DNA of 64,000 nucleotides, from the NCBI RefSeq assembly GCF_000004075.3, contig NC_026661.2:21852307-21916306 (forward strand), in the 5' to 3' direction. The translations under genes were made by a program, and so were the position numbers. Position 1 is the stretch's first letter. The number at the start of each line of letters is the position of its first letter. The notes under the pieces are model-generated. The model was not told the DNA's origin, ran no database searches, and saw only the letters and a program-made list of their open reading frames with translations. Of the stretch, positions 50,540 to 62,114 are shown piece after piece. Source of the stretch: Cucumis sativus. Its lineage: Eukaryota > Streptophyta > Magnoliopsida > Cucurbitales > Cucurbitaceae.

Positions 50540-52661
50540 TTTTTCTTTCAAATACTTTTTAATGATATTAAAAAAATCTATATTATTGGTAAGAATTATT
50601 ATCCCCTTCATACCTTATTGCAATGGGTAATACTAAAATGTGTTAGATTTATTTAGTTCAAGTTATAATAGGATGGATTTATAATATAAATTCTTTTAGT
50701 CCGAGATGGAAATAGTAAATAAATAAAATATTATAAATATCAAATAGTAAATAATAATTTGAGTTTTTGAAACCGTATATATTGTAATTAATTGAATACT
50801 TTTAAAAAGTATTTCGGTATTATACGTGGTTATTATAGCATTACACAACATTTATTCCAAATAGTTCTTAAATAACTTTTCCTAGTTTTGAGTAATATTT
50901 ATATCACATATACAATTTTAAAAAAATATACATAGTTTTTTCTTTAGGTTTGAATAATTTCATGGTGTGTTATGTAGTTTTTTCACTTTTTTTTCATTTA
51001 TATAGACGTGTACAAATAAGTTACGATATTTGATCGTGCTTTTCTATTGTTTTTCTTATTTCGTAAAATATATGTGTATACGTAGGTATGTAACACGTAT
51101 GACATGTGTATGCACGTGTATAAGTAACATGCATTTGTATATACCTTTTTTTACACATTCGTTTATGTGCATGTAATAAGCATAGGAATGTTTTGAGCTT
51201 ATTCGCGCTATAATTGAATGAGTAAAAACTTCATTCACTTTCCATCTCATAGACGGTTCGATTATCTTTGTCTACCATTTTTGAGCTAGAAAGGTTGACT
51301 TATCTCTAGTTAGTAAGTTTAAACAAATTTAATATAATCGTTCAACTATCATTTTATAAAAATATTTTATTTTTTAAAACTCAAGCATATTCTTTGGCTT
51401 CGCATATCCAAACATGATTTTCAACAATTATATTTTTCAAATCAAACATGGTTATTCAATTCATGGTGTTTCAACTATTTTTCTCACGTTTCAAAATACA
51501 ACATTGATGTTTTGAGCAACATTCGTTCAAATTATTTTATACATATATCGTTACTTTTTAACTTGACCCGATTCATGTTGTTTCGATTCTCGCTCTCACA
51601 TTTATATTTTCAAAATAGGAAAGTAGTGTATTATAACTTATTTTTTAGTAACACTTTTGCAAGTTGGTGATTCCTTCAGTGATGATGTGTTGCTAGGGTG
51701 TCCAATTTGAAAAGTACATGTTGTATATTAGTGTCAATGTGGGGATCATAGGATTCCCCACAGCCTGGCTATCTAAGTTGCTCTTCTCTTTTGCTTTGTT
51801 GGTCTCCAACCTTACCTACATTTTAACTATATGCACCCCTTCTACGTTCCTCTGCACTTCCCATAAATTCTATTACAAAGTTTAGATATTTCGAGTACCA
51901 ACGTTGACGAAAATAAAATCACAATGATTGTTTAATTCATCGACTTCATAAACCGATGTTTAAAACAACTCAATTTTAACAGTATTCGCTACTTAAATTT
52001 GACATTTATCGACAAACTTTTTGTATTACTGATTTTTTTTTTGTTAATATGTCAGTAACTTTGTGTAAATATAAAGATCATTGAATATTTTAATTACGTT
52101 TATATTGACAGTGTGATTGAATCCTAACGTTTTATTTTATGCGATTCACATATTTCTTTAAACAATAAAGTTTAGGTGTGAACTGCGAACACAATCTTTC
52201 TTTCTACATGTCTAATAAATAAATGCATGTTATCACACGATCCACATTAATAATATTTATATATATAAAAAAAAACCTTAAATTCAACTTCAACTTTATT
52301 TATTGAAAAAAAAAAAAGTTCTTAGTATGATTGAAAGAATTGAAGGCATGTCTTTTTCTCATTCCATGTTGCTTAAATTAATACATGAGTCTTATTTAAT
52401 ACAAATATCAATGATATGGACTAAAGATATATATTCAAATTATAACATTCTTTCATTTCACACCAAGCAAATAATTAAAGAAAATAAATTTGTAGAAAAG
52501 AAAACAAAAAATCAAATTCATGTCCAAAATATTTCACAAGAGCAATATAACCCTATGTTTCTCTCTACTTTATATTATCATCTCATAGTATTCTAAAAAA
52601 ATCTTAAAATTTGAGAATTATTATTATAAATGTTGAAAAAAAGGTCTATATGGACTGGGTC
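50540..52661. other. AT-rich intergenic region between MDN1 and the DUF761 gene
   Basis: No gene is supported. The short frames are AT-rich and unrelated to any family I recognise. The only structured item is a short palindrome at 51738-51762 (8-bp stem TGTGGGGA/TCCCCACA, 9-nt loop). About 52.2-52.6 kb is the likely 3' flank of the minus-strand DUF761 gene. Confidence 0.55.
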
Positions 52662-54368
52662 TTATCTCGTTTTACTTGGGCCTGGGCCTGATGTACGGCC
52701 TAGGTTAGATCTCTTCCTCGCCGTCTTCTCTTTGATGGAGTTCATCTTCTGCAACTTCAAATCGGCTCTGAATCTTGCAATGAACGTATCGGCTTTGCTG
52801 TTGACATCCGGGCTTGAACAGAACATTGGAATTGTTGGGTCTTTCACGAGCTTTCTTTCGCTGGTCGCCGGTGGTCCATTGGCTTCACTTTCGTCCATTT
52901 CGGGCGAAATGGCTCTTGGTGTACTGCTATTGCTTCCTGCACTGTCAAAGTCTCCATGCATTCTGAATGGCGGCGGCGGTGGTGGTGGTGGAGGGGGAAT
53001 CGGATGGTATGGTGACTCACCGCCAATGCTCGTATTGTACTCTTCGTCGTTTAAACTGCTTAATCTGTCGAGCTCCATTGGAGGGTCGTGAGGCTTGAGG
53101 ATCTGGTTTTGAGCTGCGATCTCTGGTTTAGGTTCTGAGGAGGGTATTGATGGTGGAGGTGGCTCTGGTAGAGATGTGGACTGCACTTTTTTGTGTTTAC
53201 CTTTCCTGGATGAAAATAGGTTCTGAAGAACTGATGGGGAGGGAAGTGGCGGCGGAGGAGGCGGTGGTGATGGTGGTGGTAATGATGATGTTGAAGCGCG
53301 TTGCGAGGCGATGATAGCCTCGAAGCTTTCGACGCTTTTTTGTCTTTGCTTCTTCTTCCTCCTTCTCAGTGCGGACCAAATTTCTTTTGACGCACCGGTT
53401 CTCTTCTTCTCGTTTTTGCTGCTTTTCTGCTCCGATTCTCGATAGAACGATGGCGGTGAGAGTGGTGGAAGCTGAATCCGTTGAAAATTCGCTACGTCCG
53501 AATCGCCATTTTCGTGCTGTTGATTATTCTCTTCATCAGGTGTATGGCTGTGGACCTTATGAGTTCTCTTTGGCCTTCGTTTGACCATTTTAGGAATGGT
53601 ATTAGCGGGCGGCGGAGGGGTTGGAGGTGGTGATGGAGGACGCGGAGGAGAAACCTGCTGCGGCGGCGACCGTGGCGGAGAAGGTATTAACGGTTGTGAA
53701 TATACATCTTCACGAATCTCAGATCTATCGAAAACAATACTTTTGGCTTCAGAATCTCGCTGTTCAAGCTCGGGCTGAGTTTCACGACGTCGATGAAGCT
53801 GATCGGAAGACAAATACCGATGATTAGTCACATGAGTATCGTCGTAAAATCGCCAGCGGTGATCACCAGCATCAAATGAAGATTCCTGCAAACGTAGATC
53901 CGGATACGAACTACTACTCCTCATCCGATTAAGAGTGAAATGATTCGGCCGATGATCGGTATATCCATCATCCCATCGACGCGGAGCCGTAGGGTTTGAC
54001 TTCATTGATCGTCTCGAAGAAACGCTCCGATCTTCAAAAGAACCTCTACTATCATCCCCCCCAGCGTTTCTACCTAGAAATCCACAAACAATGGCGAAGA
54101 GAACCAGAAGCAAATTGAGCGAGTCCCAGCTCTTCTTGACCGACTGAGGCCGAATCAATTGAGAAGTGAACTGTACAAATTTTGGAATGACAATCAAGAT
54201 GAAACAGAGAACTATTACTAACAAAACAATGAGAAAGGCGCTGGAGTTAAGAAGGAAAGAGGATGCACGGCTGAGACGACGGCGGCGACTGTGGTGAAGT
54301 TGGTTTAGAGAGGAGTTGGAGGACTGAAGCCAAAATGGCGGAGGGCGGGGGTTGCCATCTTCCTCCAT
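52662..54368 (-). CDS. DUF4408/DUF761 proline-rich membrane protein
   Basis: A single-exon 568-aa protein of unknown biochemical role. Near the N-terminus is a strong membrane segment (about residues 35-60, AFLIVLLVIVLCFILIVIP), then a second hydrophobic stretch with SWDSLNLLLVLFAIVCGFLG (DUF4408-like). The middle is Arg/Ser- and Pro-rich, with runs of up to 10 Pro and formin-like PPSPPPPPPPLPSPS. A basic segment KKRTGASKEIWSALRRRKKK is also present. The C-terminus carries the DUF761 signature NSKADTFIARFRADLKLQK. Such plant proteins are often called hydroxyproline-rich or COTTON FIBER-like. ATG 54368 is preferred over the in-frame ATG 54509 because a TATAAATA box (54497-54504) lies between them, so the upstream codon would not be transcribed. 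It is not a formin: no FH2 domain is present. Confidence 0.9.
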   Translation of the reverse strand: MEEDGNPRPPPFWLQSSNSSLNQLHHSRRRRLSRASSFLLNSSAFLIVLLVIVLCFILIVIPKFVQFTSQLIRPQSVKKSWDSLNLLLVLFAIVCGFLGRNAGGDDSRGSFEDRSVSSRRSMKSNPTAPRRWDDGYTDHRPNHFTLNRMRSSSSYPDLRLQESSFDAGDHRWRFYDDTHVTNHRYLSSDQLHRRRETQPELEQRDSEAKSIVFDRSEIREDVYSQPLIPSPPRSPPQQVSPPRPPSPPPTPPPPANTIPKMVKRRPKRTHKVHSHTPDEENNQQHENGDSDVANFQRIQLPPLSPPSFYRESEQKSSKNEKKRTGASKEIWSALRRRKKKQRQKSVESFEAIIASQRASTSSLPPPSPPPPPPPLPSPSVLQNLFSSRKGKHKKVQSTSLPEPPPPSIPSSEPKPEIAAQNQILKPHDPPMELDRLSSLNDEEYNTSIGGESPYHPIPPPPPPPPPPFRMHGDFDSAGSNSSTPRAISPEMDESEANGPPATSERKLVKDPTIPMFCSSPDVNSKADTFIARFRADLKLQKMNSIKEKTARKRSNLGRTSGPGPSKTR

Positions 54369-54496
54369 TTTCGCCGGAGTTTTGCCTTTTCTTTTCTTTT
54401 TCTTTTGTTTTGCTTTTGGCTTAGAGTCTGTTTTTGGTTGTGTGGGAGTATTATTATGAGATCGCTTTTGCGTTTCTTTTATTGATTGCGTGTGAG

Positions 54497-54504
54497 TATT
54501 TATA
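54497..54504 (-). promoter_or_regulatory. TATA box of the DUF761 gene
   Basis: TATAAATA on the minus strand, about 130 bp upstream of ATG 54368. This predicts a transcription start near 54470 and a leader of about 100 nt, and it decides the start codon. Confidence 0.65.
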
Positions 54505-56513
54505 ATCAAAAGCTAGTGGTAAAATGCTAGTTGCTAGATGGTCATGTGACCATGACCCACTTTTCATTCCCTAAAATCCCAACGCTTTTTTCTGTCACCC
54601 CAACAATTGGTCCATATAAATACATTTTCTGGTCTAATCCCCGCTCATAAAAGTAATAATTTAGTTTATGAACTCTCTGATTACTTATCTATGAATTAAT
54701 TTTCTACAAATTTATTTGATACTCTATTATAAGTGGGCATAGTCAGATCAGAAGACTTTAACGAAATTATTAGACCGTGGTTTTTGTGCTCTTCCAAGTG
54801 CTTAGTTTATTCTTTTGGTTATATCTTAAACTTGGTATAATTTATCGGTTGGAAGTGTAGGAACTGAATTTTAAACAAACTTTATAATATGACACTGAAT
54901 AATGAGTTTCTTTTACTAAGGTACCGAAAGTATGTTTTAACCAAACTTCCACATTGACTTATGTCAATCAAAATTCTCGATATAAACTCAGGAGTAAGAG
55001 TGATATTTTGAATAACTCGAGATTGTTGGATTGAGTAGGTAAAAAAACTCACCCACTGTTGATTGCATATTCATGTCAATTTACATTTTTCACTTTGTTA
55101 TCCGTGTCAACCGCACTACCAACTCAATTAAACCAAGCCTCCTAAAGTTTAAGTACAACTACTTCTTAAAGAGATTGGAACGTCTTTTTGATCTATTTTA
55201 TTTTTTCAAAAAGGACAAAGGACAAAATAATAATTAAAAAAGACCCATAAACATGATTTAATTGTGTGATTTGAATCCAAATATCCAAATGTGTAATTGG
55301 AGAAGAAGTATGCTGTACAAAACCTTTGATTTGTTTTTAACTTATAATGTGCTTGTAAGAAAAGCATCAACAACTTATTTAATTACGATTGACTAATCTT
55401 CACGTACAACTCCTCTCTAACCAACCATTGAAGACATTCAAGTAAATGACGTTGTTTTTTTTAATCTTCAAGTTAACATATAAATATTATTCACACCTTT
55501 CATAAGAAAGTACACATTTTATAGCTTTTTTATTTCATCACATCCTTTATCAATTATTTTATATTTCAACTTCAACCTTTTCTAACTTTTTTTTTCTTTC
55601 TTTTTCAAGTTGTATTTATTCATAATTTTCTCTTATTTAAAACAAGGGTTATTGTAATTTGATTAAAATAGTATGTATTTGGTGTGTAAATTACTCTAAT
55701 TCGATAAAAAAAAAAAAAACAAGTACGGTAACAAATAATAAAAAAAACGATGAATGTCGATTAGTAAATTATGTAGCAAATGTAACAAATTGAGAGCTTT
55801 GAAATAATGTTTACTATATTAACCAACGTATTTAGAGTATTTTTATGAAATATTATTCTGCATATACTGTAACCTAATTTGAGACTTTTAAATAGTATTT
55901 ACTATAGCAGTAGGTGATTATTATAATCCTATATGATATTTGCCCCAAACGACCCATTGAATTTTAGTTTTTTAGTTTGATGTTGTTTGTTTGCTATTTG
56001 TTTGGTATGTAATTTACATATTTAGTAAAAACAAATTTAGATTACTATGTGAATTTAAAAACACGAAAACAAATAATCGATAACCATTTTAGCTTTTTTT
56101 TTTTAATTAAGTTTATAAGTACGACACATGCTTATAAGTTGTTTTGTTATTAACCTTCCTAATGCCTTTTAAAACTCTAACCCAACATTTAAAAATAAAA
56201 ACACACAATTTAAAAAGGTTTTCTTTGTTTTTAGATTTCTACTAAAATTCGAGTACTCGTATAACTAATAAGTACCAAAATAACATTAAACTTCGTTTTA
56301 AAAGAAAATATGTTGATTATAGATACTAGCTGAGTTGATATTTTGTTGACTTTTAGAATGTGATACTTAGAACGAGCATTGGGTTAGGTCAATCAACTTG
56401 TCGTTTTTTATTTCCCAGTATAAACATTATATCCGTAGGTTTACTTTGACTTTGTATTATGGTTTTTTTAGCTCAACGTAGATGAGGTATTTGAAACTCA
56501 CATAAGTTACGTC

Positions 56514-56644
56514 TGTCACACCTCGCTCCATATACCTACTAGCTTCTTTAGCGAGACGCGATGTGACTCGAGTATCTTGACGTGTTAAACACCAAATCAC
56601 TCAGTCTTGAGTTCCATTAGTATTCAACGGGACGGGGTGTGACA
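56514..56644. mobile_element. 131-bp element with TGTCACACC inverted ends
   Basis: The left end TGTCACACCTCGCTCC and the reverse complement of the right end, TGTCACACCCCGTCCC, match at 13-14 of 16 positions. The interior is richer in GC than the flanks. It could be a small MITE, or an LTR fragment read on the minus strand, since many plant LTRs start TGTCACACCCC. The flanks give at most a 2-3 bp imperfect target duplication. Confidence 0.5.
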
Positions 56645-57523
56645 GTGTCAATTGAGCTATGCTCACTTCAACTAATATTAGTGTAGTATGACATACATTG
56701 AACTTTGATTAATAACGCTAAATTTTAATCTACTCATGGTAATAAATATAGATATGGTCACAATTGTTATATACGTTTTCTCCAAGCACATGTTGGTTGT
56801 CAAAAGTCAAGGTCAAGCACACCACAATGGACACTTCATATATAATTTTTCCGTTAATGTGTATATATAGATATATATAGTCTTGTTTGTATTGAAATAC
56901 AACACTCAACTATTGGTTGTTTTCATTAAAATTAAGATATTTTTTTTGGATTTTTTATGCCTAAGTTTTTTAACTTAATAAATTGCAATATTTATATATG
57001 TTACGAAAAGAAAAACTATTATTAATAACAAAAATGGATGTTGGCTAAAATAGCAAAAGTATTATGATAGTGGAATCTATGTCACTATATTTTTCTAAAT
57101 TGTAAAAATAGCAAATTTAAAAGTCGATAACCATCTTGATAAGTATCTGATAGCTCTTTATTAGTAGTTTCGTTTGATATTATTAATTACTAGTCATATT
57201 TGTCATATTCAAAATATGCACACAAAAAAATGTTGTTATATTTAATATTCTTTATATTTATAAATATTTTATTGAAAAATTGTTAGGAATAAAATTTATT
57301 AAAAGTTAAATTATTTAGGAAATATACGGTAAAAAAAACTAAACTCTAATTTGAAGAGATGTCGTAACTAATTTGCCTATTTTGCTATCTTTAAAAATAT
57401 ATTTATTTTACTTTATTTGTTATATTTTAAACCATATAAAAATTACTAAAAATAATAATTTTAACAAAATATTTACAAACTATAACAAAATTTTAAATCT
57501 TATAAATAACGAACGTCTGATAA

Positions 57524-57577
57524 AAACTTATATCATTCTATTATTAATATAAACTTATATCATTCTATTATTAATAT
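57524..57577. repeat. Perfect 27-bp tandem duplication
   Basis: Two identical head-to-tail copies (57524-57550 and 57551-57577) starting aaacttatatcattctatta. Perfect identity in AT-rich spacer suggests a recent slippage or break-repair event. Confidence 0.97.
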
Positions 57578-58687
57578 TGATGGATAGAATAAAAAAATTA
57601 CTGCTACTCGTAAATATTTTAATTTATTTTGTTATTTTTTAAAAAATATATAATATATTATTATTGTTTTCTCTTTATTTGAAATTGGAAGTGGTCGGAG
57701 GGAACTTTTTTCTCACTTTCTTCCAATAGCGTATGGGGAAAGGAATGATAACAAAGGCGAATGCGTGATAAGACGACGCGGTTTTTGGTTGTTATAAGTT
57801 TGTTTTATTTTAAAATTCATTTGCTTATTTATAAGAAATCAACATTTAATTGTCAATGTCAACATTAAAACAATAATGACAAATTTATATGCACAAAATG
57901 GGCGCATTAGCTGTCACCTTTTGGACTTAAATCAAATCCCTATGATAAGCTTTGATTGTAAGTATATAACCCTTTAAAATTCACCATTCAAATCTTAAAC
58001 TTATACATGTTGGTGTTGGGATACCTAATATTCGCTTTAAAGTATTTTATTGGGGTTGTTTGATGCTCAAGCATGGATTATAGACCTATTAGATTTTATG
58101 ATGTGTGGACGTTCAATTAATGAGATCATAATTGTATTTAGGTTGTAATAGTTTGTTTTTAAAATAAACAATGTTAGCATGATGTTGCAAAAAGGAAAAC
58201 AGATAACTGAAATAAAATATCAAATATTGGAATTTCATTTGGAAATCAAGTATGTTGATGACCTAAAAGATGTAGTGATCCAAATTATCGTAGTAGGTCA
58301 CTAGAAAATATGATAGATAAAAAAATCAACTCGATTGACCAAACAAGAGTTGATTAATCGGAGAACAAGAGAGGTTAATTGATATCGATTTACGCAAAAT
58401 TTGAAATAAAAAATTTAAAAAACAATTCAAAGTATTAGATGGACTTTTATTCGTACGTTGATCATAGTCAATTATGTGGTGGATTAGTCGAAAAATCAAA
58501 AATATATTTGTCACCTAACATTTGAGATATTTTTGAAACAAAAATGGAGGGGATATTATTTTTTATAATTTTACCAAAATTTTGTTTTATGGTTGGATAA
58601 AACCCTTCAAAAACCCCTTACACACAAAGGTAGTAAATTATAATTTTTCTCCAAAATGGGCTAAATTCGTAAATAAATGATAAAAGA

Positions 58688-58816
58688 AAGAGAAGAAGAA
58701 GAAGAAGAAGAAAAGCCCCTAAACCCTTTCTCTCTCTTCTTCTCCTTCTCCTCCTCTCATATATCTTTTTTGCCGCCACGCCTCTCAGGCCGCCACGCCT
58801 CTCAGGCCGCCACGCC
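58688..58816. repeat. GAA microsatellite and 17-bp GC-rich tandem repeat in RPA49 leader
   Basis: A GAA run (about 58690-58713) is followed by a pyrimidine-rich stretch. Then come two exact 17-bp units, gccgccacgcctctcag (58772-58788 and 58789-58805), and a partial third (58806-58816). Between them lies CTAAACCCT (58719-58727), a telo-box-like word. The region is probably the RPA49 promoter and first leader exon. Confidence 0.85.
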
Positions 58817-58836
58817 AACCACGAATCGCCTTCGAT

Positions 58837-58993
58837 GTATGTCTGAATCAAATGTTTCTTTCTTTTATTTGTTATTTTGTCGATTCAAGAATCGTTAACT
58901 AGTAAATTTTGAGTGATTCTAATGGTTTCCTTTTTGTATTTGTTCTTTTCATGGACGGACCTGACCCTTCTTTGCCCTTGTTTCCTTATTCAG
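58837..58993 (+). other. Probable RPA49 5' leader intron
   Basis: A good donor (CTTCGAT/GTATGTCTG) and an acceptor with a pyrimidine tract (CCTTATTCAG/CGTG) bracket 157 nt of T-rich sequence upstream of the RPA49 ATG. Splicing is inferred from the sites only. Confidence 0.5.
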
Positions 58994-59143
58994 CGTGTAT
59001 TGCTTCAACCGCTGAAGCCGCCCCCAGTACCGACGGAAAATAAGTCTCCGCCGTCGTCCATTGCTGTCGGACTGTAATTCCCGAAGCCATTTCCTTTCTG
59101 TTCAGGTTCTTCGGATTAATATCTTGAAATTTGGAGTTCTTCG

Positions 59144-61605
59144 ATGGAATCAATGGCGGACGACACGAAATCTGTTGAATTAGAAGAAAACCATTACGCA
59201 AGCTCACAGTCTCCAGCGAAGAAGAAGAAGAAGAGTGAAAAGAAGAAGAAACGAGTTCTATCAATGGATGCTAAAATCCAAGTTCTCAGCAACCAGCCTC
59301 AGAAAACTCCGCCGGTAGTTGGTTATTTCCCGTCTGGGTTTGATCCTCACAAGGATGCTGACAAGGAACAGTCCCGTTCTGTAAGGGCTAGGGTTTATAA
59401 GCACAAGAACAGACCAAATAGGATGCAGCTGGTTGTGAGTCCAACAGGGTCGAATGTGGATTTTGTTGGTACCAATTATTTAGGCGAGGCTACCGCTGGG
59501 AAACAGCATTGCACCTATGCTCTCGGTGTTCTTGATAAGGCCACCCAAAGCTTAAAGATAGTGCCTATTGCATCGAATATGGTACATTATTCCTCATAGT
59601 GAATGTAGAGAATTAGGATTTGTGAAATTTTGAATTCTACTTGTTGCATTTTTGTTTTTGTATACTCAATTTATAAACGCCTCTTCTTGTTCTTCATCAT
59701 TATTTATTTACATATCATCAAATTTTTAGTATTTTTTCTTTTGAATGAATTGGGCTCCTAGATCTGCTTTTCTTGATCTTTTCTGGAAAAACCACTAAAC
59801 AGGGTGTGAGCTGTTTTCATCAAGCTGGGAGATTACACCACTGAAGTTTCTGAACGATTATGTTTGTGCTATTTGTGAACTTTGTTGGATACGGTTTTTT
59901 TTTTTCCCACTTTTTTTCAAACTTACTACATAAATTTTTAGAAATGGGCTTACCTTTGTGATGCATTTTATCTACCCCACTAATTGTTAATGCTGTAACA
60001 AATGATCATAATTGTGTTGCTAAGTTTGATATTTATGTCTGCAGATATTTAGATTAGACCCAAAAGTCAGAGGTTCAGACGTTACTGAAAATGAATCCCC
60101 GAGTGTGGCAAATGAAGAGCTCTCTGGGCAGGACAAAGCTAATAGAATGAGAGAGCTCACCGCACTCTATGGAACAAAGAAGTCAAAAAAACAGGTAGAA
60201 ATTGAATACTGGAATTCTCTCTTTAGTACTTTAGCAACCAACTTTCCCTTGGGCATGCTTGGAATGAATTTTTGACTGCCCATGTTTGGGATTGATTTTA
60301 AAAAGAGTTTAAATTGTTCCGAAACACATCATTAATCACATTATCATATCATCAAAATTGGTTTTGAACTATGAAAAACATGTTTTAAGAATAGTTTTGA
60401 AAATCACAAAAGCGATATAAAATATTTTAAAGTCACTTTCAAACATGGACTTAGTATCAAACATGGACTTGTTAATTTGTTGCAGGCACAGAAGCTGCAT
60501 GCGTTGAAACAAGAGGATGATCCTGAAACCAAGAGCGATCTAGATGGGAGAATGAAAAATGTGGTGGTAAACAAAGAGGCCTTGGAAGGTACGCAGGCAG
60601 AGGTTGCTCGTAATATACCAGCATATAATGCTTCTGCAACTACTCCACAAGAAGCTTACCCGCTCGATAAGATTATCCTCAAGGGAGAATGGAGTTTTCT
60701 GGAAGATCTTTATTTCCGTTTGCAAGAAACAGCTGAAATAAGTGCTACTTATCCATCCTTTGTTCGCAACAGAATTTATAAATTGCAAGATATTCAGGTA
60801 TGGTGTCAAGAAGTTTCTACTTGTAATTACCTTTATGAATATTCTGAGATTACATATTCATCCTTTCTGATACGTATTCATGAATCATGTGGATGGCCAA
60901 TATTATTTGTTAAGTATCATGCCTCATTTGTTGGTTGATTGATGTTTTCAATCCGGAATGCCTACGTGCCTTTTGAAACTACTTGACTTCTTTGTTTGTG
61001 TACGTTATTTGATTCTTTGCCTTCATTTTTTTTTTGTGGAAAAAGAGCTTGCTCTCAAGTCTTGACAACTAACAAGCATTTGTTATTGATTCAGTATAAA
61101 TTCTTTCAGTAGGTGTACTTGTCGATTTCTGAAACAAGTATTATTATTTTTCATTAATTTGTATTGAATCTTTTTTTTTATGTTAAAATCATCTTAGGAC
61201 GAGGAAGAGAAAAAGAAGCTCTGCTGCATATTTTCATATATCACTCATCTGATAAAGTATAAGGATCAGCATTCTATGGGTGATGTTTCTTCTGCAAAGG
61301 GTCATAAAATTCCCAGCATGCTACGCCAAAAGTTCTCATCCATGTTTCCGACCGCCGAGTCGAGAAGATTGTCAGCTGATAAAATTAATCTTCTCATTAG
61401 CCACGTTTTGGTGCTTTCGCTATTTGCGGATGAATTCAGCAGCGATCCAGCAGACATAGCAAAGGATTTGAGAACTAGTCCTTACGATCTAAGACTCCAT
61501 TTTGATAATTTGGGGTGCAAGTTTATACGCAAGAACAACTTGTCATTGGCTACACTTCCTATTCCCCTTCAATTTCCCGAGTTGAGGCAAAAGCGACGGC
61601 GATAG
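59144..61605 (+). CDS. RPA49: RNA polymerase I subunit A49 (RPA49-like)
   Basis: Subunit of the nucleolar polymerase that transcribes 45S rRNA. With its partner (yeast A34.5) it forms a TFIIE/TFIIF-like module that helps initiation and elongation. Four coding exons join in phase 0: 59144-59581, 60045-60194, 60486-60797 and 61198-61605, giving 435 aa. A Lys-rich N-terminus (AKKKKKSEKKKKR) is a likely nucleolar signal. The dimerisation-domain text includes VVGYFPSGFDP, KHKNRPNRMQLVVSPTGSNV and CTYALGVLDKATQSLKIVPI. A linker contains ANRMRELTALYGTKKSKKQ. The C-terminal tandem winged-helix part contains FVRNRIYKLQDIQ, CCIFSYITHLIKYKDQ, ADKINLLISHVLVLSLFADE and KDLRTSPYDLRLHFDNLGCK, and ends LRQKRRR. 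ATG 59144 is used; a second Met three codons on is possible. Confidence 0.94.
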
Positions 61606-62034
61606 GCGAGATGGCTGGATTGTAGATGTTACACATTTATTGTTATTGAAGAAGCTGAATTCTTTTTAGGCAGCAAAGTTGGAGCAATTTTGTGGAGTGA
61701 AACCGGTAAATGGTCATTTTTTGTAATTCAGGTGTTATTTCTTTCATATTGCAAATGACGATGCCGACTTGTTTCTTCTATGAAGTACCTCTGCTTAGAA
61801 AGGTGTTACGTTATTTGGAAGTTGAAACTTTGGATCATCAAAAACTAATTTGGAAACAAGTCAATTGACTTTTCTTTTTTCTCTTACAAATTATTGACGA
61901 TAGTTGAATTTAACATTCTCCTTCCATGGTTTTTATTCTCGAAAGTTGTAGGTTAATGTTCATTTTATTGTTGAAATTTCAAAAGCAACACTTTATTCTC
62001 TCAAGTTTGAAAAATGTTTCGAAATGGTTGGTTC

Positions 62035-62114
62035 GGTTCATTCATTTTATCGATATGTCATAGTGTTAATTCTAGGTTCATTCATTTTATCGATATGTCA
62101 TAGTGTTAATTCTA
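62035..62114. repeat. Perfect 40-bp tandem duplication
   Basis: Two identical copies (62035-62074 and 62075-62114), each starting ggttcattcattttatcgat. They are identical throughout, so the duplication is young. Confidence 0.97.

Larger units (their letters stand above)
54510..58650. other. Divergent AT-rich intergenic region
   Basis: This stretch separates the DUF761 and RPA49 genes, which are transcribed away from each other. No gene is supported. It holds a short inverted-repeat element at 56514-56644, copies of the window-wide AT-rich repeat words (atagcaaaa, acaaatttaaaagtcgat-like, tatctgatag) at about 57.05-57.2 kb and 57.4-57.6 kb, and a perfect 27-bp tandem duplication at 57524-57577. 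Confidence 0.55.

Noticed and set aside
52844..53026. His/Arg-rich minus-strand frames within the DUF761 gene
   Set aside because: They are alternate-frame readings of the proline runs. The main frame carries the DUF761 signature.
52630..53091. 153-codon Gly-rich plus-strand frame
   Set aside because: It is the complement of the proline-rich DUF761 protein; CCN proline codons give GGN glycine codons on the other strand.
59144..59599. Reading through the RPA49 exon 1 donor to VHYSS-stop
   Set aside because: The conserved A49 sequence continues in the next exon after a good GT-AG intron; the read-through ends at once.
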